6,217 nucleotides of DNA from positions 8,860 through 15,076 of the forward strand of contig DFBG01000134.1 of assembly GCA_002367305.1 (NCBI GenBank), read 5' to 3'. The position numbers and the translations under genes are program-made. Origin of the DNA: Actinobacteria bacterium UBA3086. GTDB taxonomy: Bacteria > Actinomycetota > Coriobacteriia > Anaerosomatales > UBA3086. This document shows, piece after piece, positions 5,101-6,217 of this stretch. The notes below the pieces were generated by a model. The model worked only from the letters and a program-made list of their open reading frames with translations, searched no databases and was not told where the DNA came from. Position 1 is the stretch's first letter; each line of letters begins with the position of its first letter.

Positions 5101-5727
5101 GTGACCTATGTATCTCGTGAACTCACCGCTCGGCAGGAACAGATACTCGAGTACATCCGTAGTGAGATCCATCGTCAGGGCTATCCGCCGTCCGTACGTG
5201 AGATCGGCGAGGCCGTGGGACTCTCTTCGTCTTCCACGGTTCACTCACACTTGGCCGCACTGGAATCCAAGGGCTATGTGAGACGCGACCCCTCCAAACC
5301 CAGGGCGCTTGAGGTTCTCGACTATCGCGACAGTGATGCGGCCGTCGACTACGGGGCGGTGTGCTCCCTCCCGCTTGTCGGTCAGGTGGCTGCCGGTGCT
5401 CCCATTCTCGCGGCTGAGAACATTGAGGCCACCATGCCTCTGCCTGCTGACCTCGTCGGCGATTCGACCTTCATTCTCAAGGTCAAGGGCGACAGCATGA
5501 TCGAGGCGGGAATTTTGGACGGTGATTTCGTGGTCGTCCGTCAGCAGTCCACGGCGCGGAATGGCGACATAGTGGTAGCCATGCTCGATGACAGCGCGAC
5601 CGTGAAGCGATTCTTCCGTGAGGCCGACCGAATTCGTCTGCAGCCGGAGAACTCCGCCCTCGAGCCCATCTACTCGCGCGACGTGCAGATCATGGGACAG
5701 GTCGTGGCGTTGTTCAGGCGAGTCTAA
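5101..5727 (+). CDS. lexA: SOS repressor LexA (S24 autopeptidase)
   Basis: Represses DNA-damage genes and is inactivated when RecA filaments trigger self-cleavage. The 208-residue product has the LexA winged-helix DNA-binding domain (about 8-73; ELTARQEQILEYI, PPSVREIGEAVGLSSSSTVHSHL) and the C-terminal peptidase domain (about 90-205). The cleavage site is A98-G99 in QVAAGAP, the catalytic serine is S132 in GDSM and the lysine is K169 in ATVKRF. The GTG at 5101 is chosen because AGGGGG lies six bases upstream and the protein then begins just before the HTH; the open frame extends to a TTG at 5008 but that would translate through SOS boxes 3 and 4. It is divergent from the LysM gene and ends one base from the hflX stop. 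It should repress both itself and the LysM gene. Confidence 0.97.
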   Translation: MTYVSRELTARQEQILEYIRSEIHRQGYPPSVREIGEAVGLSSSSTVHSHLAALESKGYVRRDPSKPRALEVLDYRDSDAAVDYGAVCSLPLVGQVAAGAPILAAENIEATMPLPADLVGDSTFILKVKGDSMIEAGILDGDFVVVRQQSTARNGDIVVAMLDDSATVKRFFREADRIRLQPENSALEPIYSRDVQIMGQVVALFRRV

Positions 5728-5728
5728 C

Positions 5729-6217
5729 TCAGGAATTCTCTGTATCCGGCGCTTCCGCTTCCGGTTCCATGGAGAACACCGAGAAGCGATCTACGAGATC
5801 CCTGGGCACCTGGAGCACCAGTTGCGTGCCCTCTCCCGTGTGGTGTTCGCTCACCACCTGCGTGCGTTCGTGGGCGAGTTGAACCATCTCTCCGCGTGTG
5901 TACGGAATGAGCACAGTGAGCGTGACGCTCCCCCTCGCCGCCTCCCGCGAAATGCGGTCCATCAGCTCATCCAGTCCCGCACCCGTCTTGGCGGAGATGA
6001 ACACCGCATCAGGGTGGCGTCGCCTTACGGCAGCAGCGTCTGCGTCGCTCAGGCGGTCGATCTGATTCAGAACGAGCACCTTCGGGGTCACTGCAGCGTC
6101 AATCTCCGAGAGCACCTCGTGCACGGCGACCGACTGGGAGTCCAGCTGCTGGTGAGACGCATCTGCAACATGCAGCAGAAGATCTGCCTCCCGTACCTCG
6201 TCCAGCGTCGACTTGAA
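5729..6217 (-). CDS. hflX: GTPase HflX, partial (N-terminal part beyond window)
   Basis: The C-terminal 162 residues of HflX, a translational GTPase that splits stalled or idle ribosomes. The frame is open to the right edge, beginning FKSTLDEVREADLLLHVADAS, a stretch characteristic of HflX directly after the G3 region. The G4 motif NQID (51-54 of the visible part) and the G5 SAK (75-77) are intact, followed by the C-terminal domain with a strand-rich TVLIPYTRGEMVQLAHE segment. G1 to G3 lie outside the window. It converges on lexA with a single base between stop codons and no terminator sequence between them, so each transcript must end inside the other gene. In Mycobacterium hflX is also near lexA on the opposite strand (from memory). 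Confidence 0.93.
   Translation of the reverse strand, partial: FKSTLDEVREADLLLHVADASHQQLDSQSVAVHEVLSEIDAAVTPKVLVLNQIDRLSDADAAAVRRRHPDAVFISAKTGAGLDELMDRISREAARGSVTLTVLIPYTRGEMVQLAHERTQVVSEHHTGEGTQLVLQVPRDLVDRFSVFSMEPEAEAPDTENS

Overview
The window looks like a piece of the chromosome of an anaerobic actinobacterium. Four things point there. The SOS boxes are of the Gram-positive CGAAC-N4-GTTCG type. The order nrdR - small LysM membrane protein - divergent lexA - opposing hflX resembles the lexA neighbourhood of Mycobacterium and, for lexA-nrdR-RNR, of Streptomyces (from memory). The base composition is moderately GC-rich with frequent GTG starts. The only ribonucleotide reductase present is the oxygen-sensitive class III enzyme. 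A Coriobacteriia-type lineage fits best, but this is inference.

Layout. From about 4410 down to base 1, six genes lie on the minus strand in one direction with small gaps or overlaps: nrdR (repressor of RNR genes), nrdD (class III RNR), a small CPRC redoxin, nrdG (radical-SAM activase), dut (dUTPase) and a Nudix hydrolase cut by the left edge. Most junctions are under 45 nt; nrdR-nrdD is 81 nt and dut/Nudix overlap by 8 nt. This looks like one transcription unit for making and cleaning up deoxynucleotides without oxygen. A candidate sigma70-type promoter and two NrdR-box-like sites with a 15-bp linker lie just upstream of nrdR, so NrdR probably controls its own operon.

Upstream, 4546-4887 (minus) encodes a 113-residue single-pass membrane protein with a LysM domain. 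It is transcribed away from lexA (5101-5727, plus). The 213-nt region between them holds four SOS boxes and a good promoter on each strand, with boxes overlapping or filling both promoters. LexA should therefore repress both itself and the LysM protein, which occupies the position of YneA of Bacillus and Rv2719c/ChiZ of Mycobacterium, the SOS-induced cell-division suppressors. lexA converges on the 3' part of hflX (5729-6217, minus, cut by the right edge) with one base between the stop codons.

The genes are all of recognisable families. I do not see a wholly new system, mobile element, CRISPR array or RNA gene. The points of most interest are the redoxin embedded between nrdD and nrdG, which suggests a thiol-dependent rather than formate-dependent class III RNR; the dense SOS switch; and the apparent exchange of RNR class at the conserved lexA-nrdR locus. 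The largest gene-free stretches are 213 nt (4888-5100) and 135 nt (4411-4545), both described below.
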